64,000 nt of DNA. Source: Odiellus spinosus. Lineage: Eukaryota; Arthropoda; Arachnida; Opiliones; Phalangiidae. The DNA lies in the NCBI GenBank assembly GCA_963920705.1, contig OY987232.1, positions 1,984,001-2,048,000 on the forward strand, read 5' to 3'. The notes under the pieces are model-generated. The model ran no database searches. It saw only the letters and a list, made by a program, of their open reading frames with translations, and was not told the DNA's origin. The position numbers and the translations under genes were made by a program. Below, piece by piece: positions 13,094 to 28,100 of the stretch. Every line of letters starts with the position of its first letter. Within the stretch, counting starts at the first letter, position 1.

Positions 13094-14931
13094 GGGAATT
13101 TGCTGGATCTATACTTGGGAAATTTGTGAATCTATACTTGGGAAATATGTGAATCTATACATGCTAAATTTGTGAATGTAATCTTGGGAAATTGGTGGAT
13201 CTATACTTGGGAAATTGGTGGATCTATACTTGGGAAATTGCTGGATGTATACTTGGGAAATTTGTGAATCTATACATGGTAAATTTGTAAATCTATACTT
13301 GGGAAATTTGTGAATCTCTACTTGAGAAATTTGTGAATCTATACTTGTGAAATTTGTGAATCTATACTTGGGAAATTTGTGAATCTATACTTGGGAAATA
13401 TGTGAATCTATACATGGTAAATTTGTGAATCTATACTTGGGAAATTTGTGAATCTATACTTGGGAAATTTGTGAATCTATACTTGGGAAATTTGTGAATC
13501 TATACTTGGGAAATTTGTGAATCTATACTTGGGAAATTTATGAATCTATACTTGGGAAATTTGTGAATCTATACTTGGGAAATTTCTGAATCTATACTTG
13601 GGAAATTTGTGAATCTATACATGGTAAATTTTTAAATCTATACTTGGGAAATTTGTGAATCTATACATGGTAAATTTGTGAATCTATACTTGGGAAATTT
13701 TGAATCTATACTTGGGAAATTGGTGGATCTATACTTGGGAAATTTGTGAATCTATACTTGGGAAATATGTGAATCTATACTTGGGAAATTTGTGAATCTA
13801 TACTTGGGAAATTTGTGAATCTATACTTGGGAAATTTGTGAATCTATACTTGGGAAATTTTTGAATCTATACTTGGGAAATATGTGAGTCTATACTTGGG
13901 AAATTTGTGAATCTATACATGGTAAATTTGTGAATCTATACTTGGGAAATTTGTGAATCTATACTTGGGAAATTTGTGAATCTATACTTGGGAAATTTGT
14001 GAATCTATACTTGGGAAATTTGTGAATCTATACTTGGGAAATTTATGAATCTATACTTGGGAAATTTGTGAATCTATACTTGGGAAATTTCTGAATCTAT
14101 ACTTGGGAAATTTGTGAATCTATACATGGTAAATTTTTAAATCTATACTTGGGAAATTTGTGAATCTATACATGGTAAATTTGTGAATCTATACTTGGGA
14201 AATTTTGAATCTATACTTGGGAAATTGGTGGATCTATACTTGGGAAATTTGTGAATCTATACTTGGGAAATATGTGAATCTATACTTGGGAAATTTGTGA
14301 ATCTATACTTGGGAAATTTGTGAATCTATACTTGGGAAATTTGTGAATCTATACTTGGGAAATTTTTGAATCTATACTTGGGAAATATGTGAGTCTATAC
14401 TTGGGAAATTTGTGAATCTATACATGGTAAATTTGTGAATCTATACTTGGGAAATTTGTGAATCTATACTTGGGAAATTTGTGAATCTATACTTGGGAAA
14501 TTTCTGAATCTATACTTGGGAAATTTTTGAATCTATACTTGGGAAATATGTGAGTCTATACTTGGGAAATTTGTGAATCTATACATGGTAAATTTGTGAA
14601 TCTATACTTGGGAAATTTGTGAATCTATACTTGGGAAATTTGTGAATCTATACTTGGGAAATTTGTGAATCTATACTTGGGAAATTTGTGAATCTATACT
14701 TGTGAAATTTGTGAATCTATACTTGGGAAATTTGTGGATCTATACTTGGGAAATTGCTGGATCTAAACTTGGGAAATTGGTGGATCTATACTTGGGAAAT
14801 TGCTGGATCTATACTTGGGAAATTTGTGAATCTATACATGGTAAATTTGTAAATCTATACTTGGGAAATTTGTGAATCTATACTTGGGAAATTTGTGAAT
14901 CTAAACTTGGGAAATTGCTGGATCTATACTT
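13094..14931 (+). repeat. HOR family II, copy 2 (1838 bp)
   Basis: This is the same family as copy 1 but with different internal duplications. The 22-bp AAATTTTGAATC monomer occurs at 13697 and 14202, 505 bp apart (22 monomers, one short). A second duplication of 161 bp (7 monomers) is shown by TTTTTGAATC at 14363 and 14524 with the same following monomers. The 644-bp duplication of copy 1 is absent. Confidence 0.75.
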
Positions 14932-16570
14932 GGGAATTTGCTGGATCTATACTTGGGAAATTTGTGAATCTATACTTGGGAAATATGTGAATCTATACAT
15001 GCTAAATTTGTGAATGTAATCTTGGGAAATTGGTGGATCTATACTTGGGAAATTGGTGGATCTATACTTGGGAAATTGCTGGATGTATACTTGGGAAATT
15101 TGTGAATCTATACATGGTAAATTTGTAAATCTATACTTGGGAAATTTGTGAATCTCTACTTGAGAAATTTGTGAATCTATACTTGTGAAATTTGTGAATC
15201 TATACTTGGGAAATTTGTGAATCTATACTTGGGAAATATGTGAATCTATACATGGTAAATTTGTGAATCTATACTTGGGAAATTTGTGAATCTATACTTG
15301 GGAAATTTGTGAATCTATACTTGGGAAATTTGTGAATCTATACTTGGGAAATTTGTGAATCTATACTTGGGAAATTTATGAATCTATACTTGGGAAATTT
15401 GTGAATCTATACTTGGGAAATTTCTGAATCTATACTTGGGAAATTTGTGAATCTATACATGGTAAATTTTTAAATCTATACTTGGGAAATTTGTGAATCT
15501 ATACATGGTAAATTTGTGAATCTATACTTGGGAAATTTTGAATCTATACTTGGGAAATTGGTGGATCTATACTTGGGAAATTTGTGAATCTATACTTGGG
15601 AAATATGTGAATCTATACTTGGGAAATTTGTGAATCTATACTTGGGAAATTTGTGAATCTATACTTGGGAAATTTGTGAATCTATACTTGGGAAATTTTT
15701 GAATCTATACTTGGGAAATATGTGAGTCTATACTTGGGAAATTTGTGAATCTATACATGGTAAATTTGTGAATCTATACTTGGGAAATTTGTGAATCTAT
15801 ACTTGGGAAATTTGTGAATCTATACTTGGGAAATTTGTGAATCTATACTTGGGAAATTTGTGAATCTATACTTGGGAAATTTATGAATCTATACTTGGGA
15901 AATTTGTGAATCTATACTTGGGAAATTTCTGAATCTATACTTGGGAAATTTGTGAATCTATACATGGTAAATTTTTAAATCTATACTTGGGAAATTTGTG
16001 AATCTATACATGGTAAATTTGTGAATCTATACTTGGGAAATTTTGAATCTATACTTGGGAAATTGGTGGATCTATACTTGGGAAATTTGTGAATCTATAC
16101 TTGGGAAATATGTGAATCTATACTTGGGAAATTTGTGAATCTATACTTGGGAAATTTGTGAATCTATACTTGGGAAATTTGTGAATCTATACTTGGGAAA
16201 TTTTTGAATCTATACTTGGGAAATATGTGAGTCTATACTTGGGAAATTTGTGAATCTATACATGGTAAATTTGTGAATCTATACTTGGGAAATTTGTGAA
16301 TCTATACTTGGGAAATTTGTGAATCTATACTTGGGAAATTTGTGAATCTATACTTGGGAAATTTGTGAATCTATACTTGTGAAATTTGTGAATCTATACT
16401 TGGGAAATTTGTGGATCTATACTTGGGAAATTGCTGGATCTAAACTTGGGAAATTGGTGGATCTATACTTGGGAAATTGCTGGATCTATACTTGGGAAAT
16501 TTGTGAATCTATACATGGTAAATTTGTAAATCTATACTTGGGAAATTTGTGAATCTATACTTGGGAAATT
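14932..16570 (+). repeat. HOR family II, copy 3, truncated
   Basis: It starts at the family marker 14932 and follows copy 2. The 22-bp AAATTTTGAATC monomers lie at 15535 and 16040, again 505 bp apart. The 161-bp duplication is absent, so TGTGGATC comes at 16410, 1677 bp after its counterpart at 14733 rather than 1838. After about 16570 the expected fourth GGGAATTTGCTGG is missing and the sequence changes type. Confidence 0.7.
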
Positions 16571-17108
16571 TGTGAATCTATACTTGGGAAATTTGTGAAT
16601 CTATACTTGGGAAATTTGTGAATCTATACTTGGGAAATATGTGAATCTATACTTGGGAAATTTGTGAATCTATACTTGGGAAATTTGTGAATCTATACTT
16701 GGGAAATTTGTGAATCTATACTTGGGAAATTTTTGAATCTATACTTGGGAAATTTGTGAATCTGTACTTGGGAAATTTGTGAATCTATGCTTGGGAAATT
16801 TGTGAATCTAAACTTGGGAAATTGGTGGATCTATACTTGGGAAATTGGTGGATCTATACTTGGGAAATTTGTGAATCTATACTTGGGAAATTTGAGAATC
16901 TATACTTGGGAAATTTGTGAATCTATACTTGTGAAATTTGTGAACCTATACTTGGGAAATATGTGAGTCTATACATCTTAAATTTGTGAATCTATACTTG
17001 GGAAATTTGTGAATCTATACTTGTGAAATTTTTGAATCTATATTTGGGAAATTTGTGAATCTATACTTGGGAAATTTGTGAATCTATACTTGGGAAATTT
17101 GTGAATCT
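16571..17108 (+). repeat. Transition from HOR family II to III
   Basis: The stretch is class A monomers with a CTGTACTTGGG variant near 16763, a short class B pair near 16820, GTGAACCTATAC near 16943 and TTTTTGAATCTATATTTGGG near 17030. The latter part matches about 10320-10535 closely, including ACATCTTAAA at about 10400 and 16974, a variant seen only at these two places. No gene is present. Confidence 0.65.
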
Positions 17109-20100
17109 ATGCTTGGGAAATTTGTGAATCTAAACTTGGGAAATTGGTGGATCTATACTTGGGAAATTGGTGGATCTATACTTGGGAAATTTCTGGATCT
17201 ATACTTGGGAAATTGCTGGATCTATACTTGGGAAATTGGTGGATCTATACTTGGGAAATTGTTGGATTTATATTTGGGAAATTGGTGGATCTATACTTGG
17301 GTAATTGGTGGATCTATACTTGGGAAATTTGTGAATCTATACTTGGGAAATTGGTGGATCTATACTTGGGAATTTGGTGGATCTATACTTGGGAAATTGT
17401 TGGATCTATACTTGAGAAATTGTTGGATCTATACTTGGGAAATTATTGAATCTATACTTGGGAAATTTGTGAATCTATACTTGGGAAATTTGTGAATCTA
17501 TACTTGGGAAATTTGTGAATCTACACTTGGGAAATTGGTGAATCTATACTTGAGAAATTTGTGGATCTATACTTGGGAAATTGGTGGATCTATACTTGGG
17601 AAATTTGTGAATCTATACTTGGGAAATATGTGAATCTATACTTGGGAAATTTGTGAATCTATACATGGTAAATTTGTGAATCTATACTTGTGAAATTTGT
17701 GAAACTACACTTGGGAAATTTGTGAATCTATACTTGGGAAATTTGTGAATCTAAACTTGGGAAATTGCTGGATCTATACTTGGGAAATTGCTGGATCTAT
17801 ACTTTGGAAATTTGTGAATCTATACTTGGGAAATATGTGAATCTATACATGCTAAATTTGTGAATGTAATCTTGGGAAATTGGTGGATCTATACTTGGGA
17901 AATTGGTGGATCTATACTTGGGAAATTGCTGGATGTATACTTGGGAAATTTGTGAATCTATACATGGTAAATTTGTAAATCTATACTTGGGAAATTTGTG
18001 AATCTCTACTTGAGAAATTTGTGAATCTATACTTGTGAAATTTGTGAATCTATACTTGGGAAATTTGTGAATCTATACTTGGGAAATATGTGAATCTATA
18101 CTTGGGAAATTTGTGAATCTATACATGGTAAATTTGTGAATCTATACTTGGGAAATTTGTGAATCTATACTTGGGAAATTTGTGAATCTATACTTGGGAA
18201 ATTTGTGAATCTATACTTGGGAAATTTATGAATCTATACTTGGGAAATTTGTGAATCTATACTTGGGAAATTTGTGAATCTATACTTGGGAAATTTCTGA
18301 ATCTATACTTGTTAAATTTGTGAATCTATACATGGTAAATTTTTAAATCTATACTTGGGAAATTTGTGAATCTATACATGGTAAATTTGTGAATCTATAC
18401 TTGGGAAATTTGTGAATCTATACATGGTAAATTTTTAAATCAATACTTGGGAAATTTGTGAATCTATACATGGTAAATTTGTGAATCTATACTTGGGAAA
18501 TTTTGAATCTATACTTGGGAAATTGGTGGATCTATAGTTGGGAAATTTGTGAATCTATACTTGGGAAATATGTGAATCTATACTTGGGAAATTTGTGAAT
18601 CTATACTTGGGAAATTTGAGAATCTATACTTGGGAAATTTTTGAATCTATACTTGGGAAATTTTTGAATCTATACTTGGGAAATTTGTGAGTCTATACAT
18701 GGTAAATTTGTGAATCTATACTTGGGAAATTTGTGAATCTATACTTGTGAAATTTGTGAATCTATACTTGGGAAATTTGTGAATCTATACTTGGGAAATT
18801 TGTGAATCTATACTTGGGAAATTTGTGAATCTATACTTGGGAAATTTGTGAATCTATACTTGTGAAATTTGTGAATCTATACTTGGGAAATTTGTGGATC
18901 TATACTTGGGAAATTGCTGGATCTAAACTTGGGAAATTGCTGGATCTAAACTTGGGAAATTGGTGGATCTATACTTGGGAAATTGCTGGATCTATACTTG
19001 GGAAATTTGTGAATCTATACATGGTAAATTTGTAAATCTATACTTGGGAAATTTGTGAATCTATACTTGGGAAATTTGTGAATCTATACTTGTGAAATTT
19101 GTGAATCTATACTTGGGAAATTTGTGAATCTATACTTGGGAAATATGTGAATCTATACTTGGGAAATATGTGAATCTATACATGGTAAATTTGTGAATCT
19201 ATACTTGGGAAATTTGTGAATCTATACTTGGGAAATTTGTGAATCTATACTTGGGAAATTTGTGAATCTATACTTGGGAAATTTGTGAATCTATACTTGG
19301 GAAATTTGTGAATCTAAACTTGGGAAATTGGTGGATCTATACTTGGGAAATTTGTGAATCTATACTTGGGAAATTTGTGAATCTATACTTGAGAAATTTG
19401 TGAATCTAAACTTGGGAAATTGGTGGATCTATACTTGAGAAAATTGTGGATCTATACTTGGGAAATTTGTGAATCTATACTTGGGAAATATGTGAATCTA
19501 TACTTGGGAAATTTGTGAATCTATACTTGAGAAATTTGTGAATCTATACTTGTGAAATTTGTGAATCTATACTTGGGAAATTTGTGAATCTATACTTGGG
19601 AAATATGTGAATCTATACTTGGGAAATTTGTGAATCTATACATGGTAAATTTGTGAATCTATACTTGGGAAATTTGTGAATCTATACTTGGGAAATTTTT
19701 GAATCTATACTTGGGAAAATTGTGAATCTATACTTGGGAAATTTGTGAATCTATACTTGGGAAATTTATGAATCTATACTTGGGAAATTTGTGAATCTAT
19801 ACTTGGGAAATTTCTGAATCTATACTTGTTAAATTTGTGAATCTATACATGGTAAATTTTTAAATCTATACTTGGGAAATTTGTGAATCTATACATGGTA
19901 AATTTGTGAATCTATACTTGGGAAATTTGTGAATCTATACATGGTAAATTTTTAAATCAATACTTGGGAAATTTGTGAATCTATACATGGTAAATTTGTG
20001 AATCTATACTTGGGAAATTTTGAATCTATACTTGGGAAATTGGTGGATCTATACTTGGGAAATTTGTGAATCTATACTTGGGAAATATGTGAATCTATAC

Positions 20101-20211
20101 TTGGGAAATTTGTGAATCTATACTTGGGAAATTTGTGAATCTATACTTGGGAAATTTTTGAATCTATATTTGGGAAATTTGTGAATCTATACTTGGGAAA
20201 TTTGTGAATCT
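17109..20211 (+). repeat. HOR family III, copy 1 (3103 bp)
   Basis: It runs from the start of the class B run at 17109 to its counterpart at 20212, 3103 bp or 135 monomers less two bases. Marks in order are CTTTGGAAA (17803), GTGAATGTAATC, CTTGTTAAA, TTTTTAAATCAATAC (CAATAC at 18441), TGTGGATC (about 18893), TTGAGAAAATTGTGG (19437) and a second TTTTTAAATCAATAC (19958). It shares the GTGAATGTAATC to CTCTACTTGAG section with family II, so the two families are related. Confidence 0.7.
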
Positions 20212-23200
20212 ATGCTTGGGAAATTTGTGAATCTAAACTTGGGAAATTGGTGGATCTATACTTGGGAAATTGGTGGATCTATACTTGGGAAATTTCTGGA
20301 TCTATACTTAGGAAATTGCTGGATCTATACTTGGGAAATTGGTGGATCTATACTTGGGAAATTGTTGGATTTATATTTGGGAAATTGGTGGATCTATACT
20401 TGGGTAATTGGTGGATCTATACTTGGGAAATTTGTGAATCTATACTTGGGAAATTGGTGGATCTATACTTGGGAAATTGGTGGATCTATACTTGGGAAAT
20501 TGTTGGATCTATACTTGAGAAATTGTTGGATCTATACTTGGGAAATTATTGAATCTATACTTGGGAAATTTGTGAATCTATACTTGGGAAATTTGTGAAT
20601 CTATACTTGGGAAATTTGTGAATCTACACTTGGGAAATTTGTGAATCTATACTTGAGAAATTTGTGAATCTAAACTTGGGAAATTGGTGAATCTATACTT
20701 GAGAAATTTGTGGATCTATACTTGGGAAATTGGTGGATCTATACTTGGGAAATTTGTGAATCTATACTTGGGAAATATGTGAATCTATACTTGGGAAATT
20801 TGTGAATCTATACATGGTAAATTTGTGAATCTATACTTGTGAAATTTGTGAAACTACACTTGGGAAATTTGTGAATCTATTCTTGGGAAATTTGTGAATC
20901 TAAACTTGGGAAATTGCTGGATCTATACTTGGGAAATTGCTGGATCTATACTTTGGAAATTTGTGAATCTATACTTGGGAAATATGTGAATCTATACATG
21001 CTAAATTTGTGAATGTAATCTTGGGAAATTGGTGGATCTATACTTGGGAAATTGGTGGATCTATACTTGGGAAATTGCTGGATGTATACTTGGGAAATTT
21101 GTGAATCTATACATGGTAAATTTGTAAATCTATACTTGGGAAATTTGTGAATCTCTACTTGAGAAATTTGTGAATCTATACTTGTGAAATTTGTGAATCT
21201 ATACTTGGGAAATTTGTGAATCTATACTTGGGAAATATGTGAATCTATACTTGGGAAATTTGTGAATCTATACATGGTAAATTTGTGAATCTATACTTGG
21301 GAAATTTGTGAATCTATACTTGGGAAATTTGTGAATCTATACTTGGGAAATTTGTGAATCTATACTTGGGAAATTTGTGAATCTATACTTGGGAAATTTG
21401 TGAATCTATACTTGGGAAATTTGTGAATCTATACTTGGGAAATTTGTGAATCTATACTTGGGAAATTTCTGAATCTATACTTGTTAAATTTGTGAATCTA
21501 TACATGGTAAATTTTTAAATCTATACTTGGGAAATTTGTGAATCTATACATGGTAAATTTGTGAATCTATACTTGGGAAATTTGTGAATCTATACATGGT
21601 AAATTTTTAAATCAATACTTGGGAAATTTGTGAATCTATACATGGTAAATTTGTGAATCTATACTTGGGAAATTTTGAATCTATACTTGGAAAATTGGTG
21701 GATCTATACTTGGGAAATTTGTGAATCTATACTTGGGAAATATGTGAATCTATACTTGGGAAATTTGTGAATCTATACTTGGGAAATTTGAGAATCTATA
21801 CTTGGGAAATTTTTGAATCTATACTTGGGAAATATGTGAGTCTATACTTGGGAAATTTGTGAATCTATACATGGTAAATTTGTGAATCTATACTTGGGAA
21901 ATTTGTGAATCTATACTTGTGAAATTTGTGAATCTATACTTAGGAAATTTGTGAATCTATACTTGGGAAATTTGTGAATCTATACTTGGGAAATTTGTGA
22001 ATCTATACTTGTGAAATTTGTGAATCTATACTTGGGAAATTTGTGGATCTATACTTGGGAAATTGCTGGATCTAAACTTGGGAAATTGCTGGATCTAAAC
22101 TTGGGAAATTGGTGGATCTATACTTGGGAAATTGCTGGATCTATACTTGGGAAATTTGTGAATCTATACATGGTAAATTTGTAAATCTATACTTGGGAAA
22201 TTTGTGAATCTATACTTGGGAAATTTGTGAATCTATACTTGTGAAATTTGTGAATCTATACTTGGGAAATTTGTGAATCTATACTTGGGAAATATGTGAA
22301 TCTATACTTGGGAAATATGTGAATCTATACATGGTAAATTTGTGAATCTATACTTGGGAAATTTGTGAATCTATACTTGGGAAATTTGTGAATCTATACT
22401 TGGGAAATTTGTGAATCTATACTTGGGAAATATGTGAGTCTATACTTGGGAAATTTGTGAATCTATACATGGTAAATTTGTGAATCTATACTTGGGAAAT
22501 TTGTGAATCTATACTTGTGAAATTTGTGAATCTATACTTGGGAAATTTGTGAATCTATACTTGGGAAATTTGTGAATCTATACTTGGGAAATTTGTGAAT
22601 CTATACTTGGGAAATTTGTGGATCTATACTTGGGAAATTGCTGGATCTAAACTTGGGAAATTGCTGGATCTAAACTTGGGAAATTGGTGGATCTATACAT
22701 GGTAAATTTGTAAATCTATACTTGGGAAATTTGTGAATCTATACTTGGGAAATTTGTGAATCTATACTTGTGAAATTTGTGAATCTATACTTGGGAAATT
22801 TGTGAATCTATACTTGGGAAATATGTGAATCTATACTTGGGAAATATGTGAATCTATACATGGTAAATTTGTGAATCTATACTTGGGAAATTTGTGAATC
22901 TATACTTGGGAAATTTGTGAATCTATACTTGGGAAATTTGTGAATCTATACTTGGGAAATTTGTGAATCTATACTTGGGAAATTTGTGAATCTAAACTTG
23001 GGAAATTGGTGGATCTATACTTGGGAAATTTGTGAATCTATACTTGGGAAATTTGTGAATCTATACTTGAGAAATTTGTGAATCTAAACTTGGGAAATTG
23101 GTGGATCTATACTTGAGAAAATTGTGGATCTATACTTGGGAAATTGGTGGATCTATACTTGGGAAATTTGTGAATCTATACTTGGGAAATATGTGAATCT

Positions 23201-23360
23201 ATACTTGGGAAATTTGTGAATCTATACTTGGGAAATTTGTGAATCTATACTTGGGAAATTTGAGAATCTATACTTGGGAAATTTGAGAATCTATACTTGG
23301 GAAATTTGTGAATCTATACTTGTGAAATTTGTGAACCTATACTTGGGAAATATGTGAGTC
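20212..23360 (+). repeat. HOR family III, copy 2 with 575-bp nested duplication
   Basis: It repeats the order of copy 1: class B run, CTTTGGAAA at 20952 (3149 bp after its counterpart), TTTTTAAATCAATAC at 21613, and TGTGGATC at 22043 (3149 bp after 18894). TGTGGATC then recurs at 22618, 575 bp or exactly 25 monomers later, marking a nested duplication not present in copy 1. It ends with the shortened CTACATGG monomer (2-bp deletion) at 23361. Confidence 0.65.
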
Positions 23361-25196
23361 TACATGGTAAATTTGTGAATCTATACTTGGGAAATTTGTG
23401 AATCTATACTTGTGAAATTTTTGAATCTATATTTGGGAAATTTGTGAATCTATACTTGGGAAATTTGTGAATCTATACTTGGGAAATTTGTGAATCTATA
23501 CATGGTAAATTTGTGAATCTATACTTGGGAAATTTGTGAATCTATACTTGGGAAATTTGTGAATCTATACTTGGGAAATTTGTGAATCTATACTTGGGAA
23601 ATTTGTGAATCTATACTTGGGAAATTTATGAATCTATACTTGGGAAATTTGTGAATCTATACTTGGGAAATTTGTGAATCTATACTTGTTAAATTTGTGA
23701 ATCTATACATGGTAAATTTTTAAATCTATACTTGGGAAATTTGTGAATCTATACATGGTAAATTTGTGAATCTATACTTGGGAAATTTGTGAATCTATAC
23801 ATGGTAAATTTTTAAATCAATACTTGGGAAATTTGTGAATCTATACATGGTAAATTTGTGAATCTATACTTGGGAAATTTTGAATCTATACTTGGGAAAT
23901 TGGTGGATCTATACTTGGGAAATTTGTGAATCTATACTTGGGAAATATGTGAATCTATACTTGGGAAATTTGTGAATCTATACTTGGGAAATTTGTGAAT
24001 CTATACTTGGGAAATTTGAGAATCTATACTTGGGAAATTTTTGAATCTATACTTGGGAAATATGTGAGTCTATACTTGGGAAATTTGTGAATCTATACAT
24101 GGTAAATTTGTGAATCTATACTTGGGAAATTTGTGAATCTATACTTGTGAAATTTGTGAATCTATACTTGGGAAATTTGTGAATCTATACTTGGGAAATT
24201 TGTGAATCTATACTTGGGAAATTTGTGAATCTATACTTGTGAAATTTGTGAATCTATACTTGGGAAATTTGTGGATCTATACTTGGGAAATTGCTGGATC
24301 TAAACTTGGGAAATTGCTGGATCTAAACTTGGGAAATTGGTGGATCTATACTTGGGAAATTGCTGGATCTATACTTGGGAAATTTGTGAATCTATACATG
24401 GTAAATTTGTAAATCTATACTTGGGAAATTTGTGAATCTATACTTGGGAAATTTGTGAATCTATACTTGTGAAATTTGTGAATCTATACTTGGGAAATTT
24501 GTGAATCTATACTTGGGAAATATGTGAATCTATACTTGGGAAATATGTGAATCTATACATGGTAAATTTGTGAATCTATACTTGGGAAATTTGTGAATCT
24601 ATACTTGGGAAATTTGTGAATCTATACTTGGGAAATTTGTGAATCTATACTTGGGAAATTTGTGAATCTATACTTGGGAAATTTGTGAATCTAAACTTGG
24701 GAAATTGGTGGATCTATACTTGGGAAATTTGTGAATCTATACTTGGGAAATTTGTGAATCTATACTTGAGAAATTTGTGAATCTAAACTTGGGAAATTGG
24801 TGGATCTATACTTGAGAAAATTGTGGATCTATACTTGGGAAATTGGTGGATCTATACTTGGGAAATTTGTGAATCTATACTTGGGAAATATGTGAATCTA
24901 TACTTGGGAAATTTGTGAATCTATACTTGGGAAATTTGTGAATCTATACTTGGGAAATTTGAGAATCTATACTTGGGAAATTTGAGAATCTATACTTGGG
25001 AAATTTGTGAATCTATACTTGTGAAATTTGTGAACCTATACTTGGGAAATATGTGAGTCTACATGGTAAATTTGTGAATCTATACTTGGGAAATTTGTGA
25101 ATCTATACTTGTGAAATTTTTGAATCTATATTTGGGAAATTTGTGAATCTATACTTGGGAAATTTGTGAATCTATACTTGGGAAATTTGTGAATCT
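23361..25196 (+). repeat. HOR family III, partial copy 3
   Basis: It starts at the CTACATGG deletion monomer (23361), which recurs at 25060, 1699 bp later. Inside are TTTTTAAATCAATAC (23818), the 22-bp AAATTTTGAATC monomer near 23877, TGTGGATC (24271) and TTGAGAAAATTGTGG (24813). It lacks the opening class B run and the GTGAATGTAATC section of copies 1 and 2, so it is a partial unit, probably from a tandem duplication of about 1.7 kb. Confidence 0.65.
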
Positions 25197-28100
25197 ATGC
25201 TTGGGAAATTTGTGAATCTAAACTTGGGAAATTGGTGGATCTATACTTGGGAAATTGGTGGATCTATACTTGGGAAATTTGTGGATCTATACTTGGTAAA
25301 TTTCTGGATCTATACTTGGGAAATTGCTGGATCTATACTTGGGAAATTGGTGGATCTATACTTGGGAAATTGTTGGATCTATATTTGGGAAATTGGTGGA
25401 TCTATACTTGGGTAATTGGTGGATCTATACTTGGGAAATTTGTGAATCTATACTTGGGAAATTGGTGGATATATACTTGGGAAATTGGTGGATCTATACT
25501 TGGGAAATTGTTGGATCTATACTTGAGAAATTGTTGGATCTATACTTGGGAAATTATTGAATCTATACTTGGGAAATTTGTGAATCTATACTTGGGAAAT
25601 TTGTGAATCTATACTTGGGAAATTTGTGAATCTACACTTGGGAAATTTGTGAATCTATACTTGAGAAATTTGTGAATCTAAACTTGGGAAATTGGTGGAT
25701 CTATACTTGGGAAATTGGTGGATCTATAATTGGGAAATTTGTGAATCTATACTTGGGAAATATGTGAATCTATACTTGGGAAATTTGTGAATCTATACAT
25801 GGTAAATTTGTGAATCTATACTTGTGAAATTTGTGAAACTACACTTGGGAAATTTGTGAATCTATACTTGGGAAATTTGTGAATCTATACTTGGGAAATT
25901 TGTGAATCTATACTTGGGAAATTTGTGAATCTATACTTGGGAAATTTGTGAATCTATACATGGGAAATTTGTGAATCTAAACTTGGGAAATTGCTGGATC
26001 TATACTTGGGAAATTGCTGGATCTATACTTGGGAAATTTGTGAATCTATACTTGGGAAATATGTGAATCTATACATGCTAAATTTGTGAATCTAATCTTG
26101 GGAAATTGGTGGATTTATACTTGGGAAATTGGTGGATCTATACTTGGGAAATTGCTGGATGTATACTTGGGAAATTTGTGAATCTATACATGGTAAATTT
26201 GTAAATCTATACTTGGGAAATTTGTGAATCTCTACTTGAGAAATATGTGAATCTCTACTTGAGAAATATGTGAATCTATACTTGTGAAATTTGTGAATCT
26301 ATACTTGGGAAATTTGTGAATCTATACTTGGGAAATTTGTGAATCTATACTTGGGAAATTTGTGAATCTATACTTGGGAAATTTGTTAATCTATACTTGG
26401 GAAATTGGTGGATCTATACTTGGGAAATTTGTGAATCTATACTTGGGAAATATGTGAATCTATACTTGGGAAATTTGTGAATCTATACTTGGGAAATATG
26501 TGAATCTATACTGGGGAAATTTGTGAATCTATACATGGTAAATTTGTGAATCTATACTTGTGAAATTTGTGAAACTACACTTGGGAAATTTGTGAATCTA
26601 TACTTGGGAAATTTGTGAATCTATACTTGGGAAATTTGTGAATCTATACTTGGGAAATTTGTGAATCTATACATGGGAAATTTGTGAATCTAAACTTGGG
26701 AAATTGCTGGATCTATACTTGGGAAATTGCTGGATCTATACTTGGGAAATTTGTGAATCTATACTTGGGAAATATGTGAATCTATACATGCTAAATTTGT
26801 GAATCTAATCTTGGGAAATTGGTGGATCTATACTTGGGAAATTGGTGGATCTATACTTGGGAAATTGCTGGATGTATACTTGGGAAATTTGTGAATCTAT
26901 ACATGGTAAATTTGTAAATCTATACTTGGGAAATTTGTGAATCTCTACTTGAGAAATATGTGAATCTCTACTTGAGAAATATGTGAATCTATACTTGTGA
27001 AATTTGTGAATCTATACTTGGGAAATTTGTGAATCTATACTTGGGAAATTTGTGAATCTATACTTGGGAAATTTGTGAATCTATACTTGTGAAATTTGTG
27101 AAACTACACTTGGGAAATTTGTGAATCTATACTTGGGAAATTTGTGAATCTATACTTGGGAAATTTGTGAATCTATACTTGGGAAATTTGTGAATCTATA
27201 CATGGGAAATTTGTGAATCTAAACTTGGGAAATTGCTGGATCTATACTTGGGAAATTGCTGGATCTATACTTGGGAAATTTGTGAATCTATACTTGGGAA
27301 ATATGTGAGTCTATACATGGTAAATTTGTGAATCTATACTTGGGAAATTGGTGGATCTATACTTGGGAAATTGGTGGATCTATACTTGGGAAATTGCTGG
27401 ATGTATACTTGGGAAATTTGTGAATCTATACATGGTAAATTTGTAAATCTATACTTGGGAAATTTGTGAATCTCTACTTGAGAAATATGTGAATCTCTAC
27501 TTGAGAAATATGTGAATCTATACTTGTGAAATTTGTGAATCTATACTTGGGAAATTTGTGAATCTATACTTGGGAAATTTGTGAATCTATACTTGGGAAA
27601 TTTGTGAATCTATACTTGGGAAATTTGTTAATCTATACTTGGGAAATTGGTGGATCTATACTTGGGAAATTTGTGAATATATACTTGGGAAATATGTGAA
27701 TCTATACTTGGGAAATTTGTGAATCTATACTTGGGAAATATGTGAATCTATACTTGGGAAATTTGTGAATCTATACATGGTAAATTTGTGAATCTATACT
27801 TGTGAAATTTGTGAAACTACACTTGGGAAATTTGTGAATCTATACTTGGGAAATTTGTGAATCTATACTTGGGAAATTTGTGAATCTATACTTGGGAAAT
27901 TTGTGAATCTATACATGGGAAATTTGTGAATCTAAACTTGGGAAATTGCTGGATCTATACTTGGGAAATTGCTGGATCTATACTTGGGAAATTTGTGAAT
28001 CTATACTTGGGGAATATGTGAATCTGTACATGCTAAATTTGTGAATCTAATCTTGGGAAATTGGTGGATCTATACTTGGGAAATTGGTGGATCTATACTT

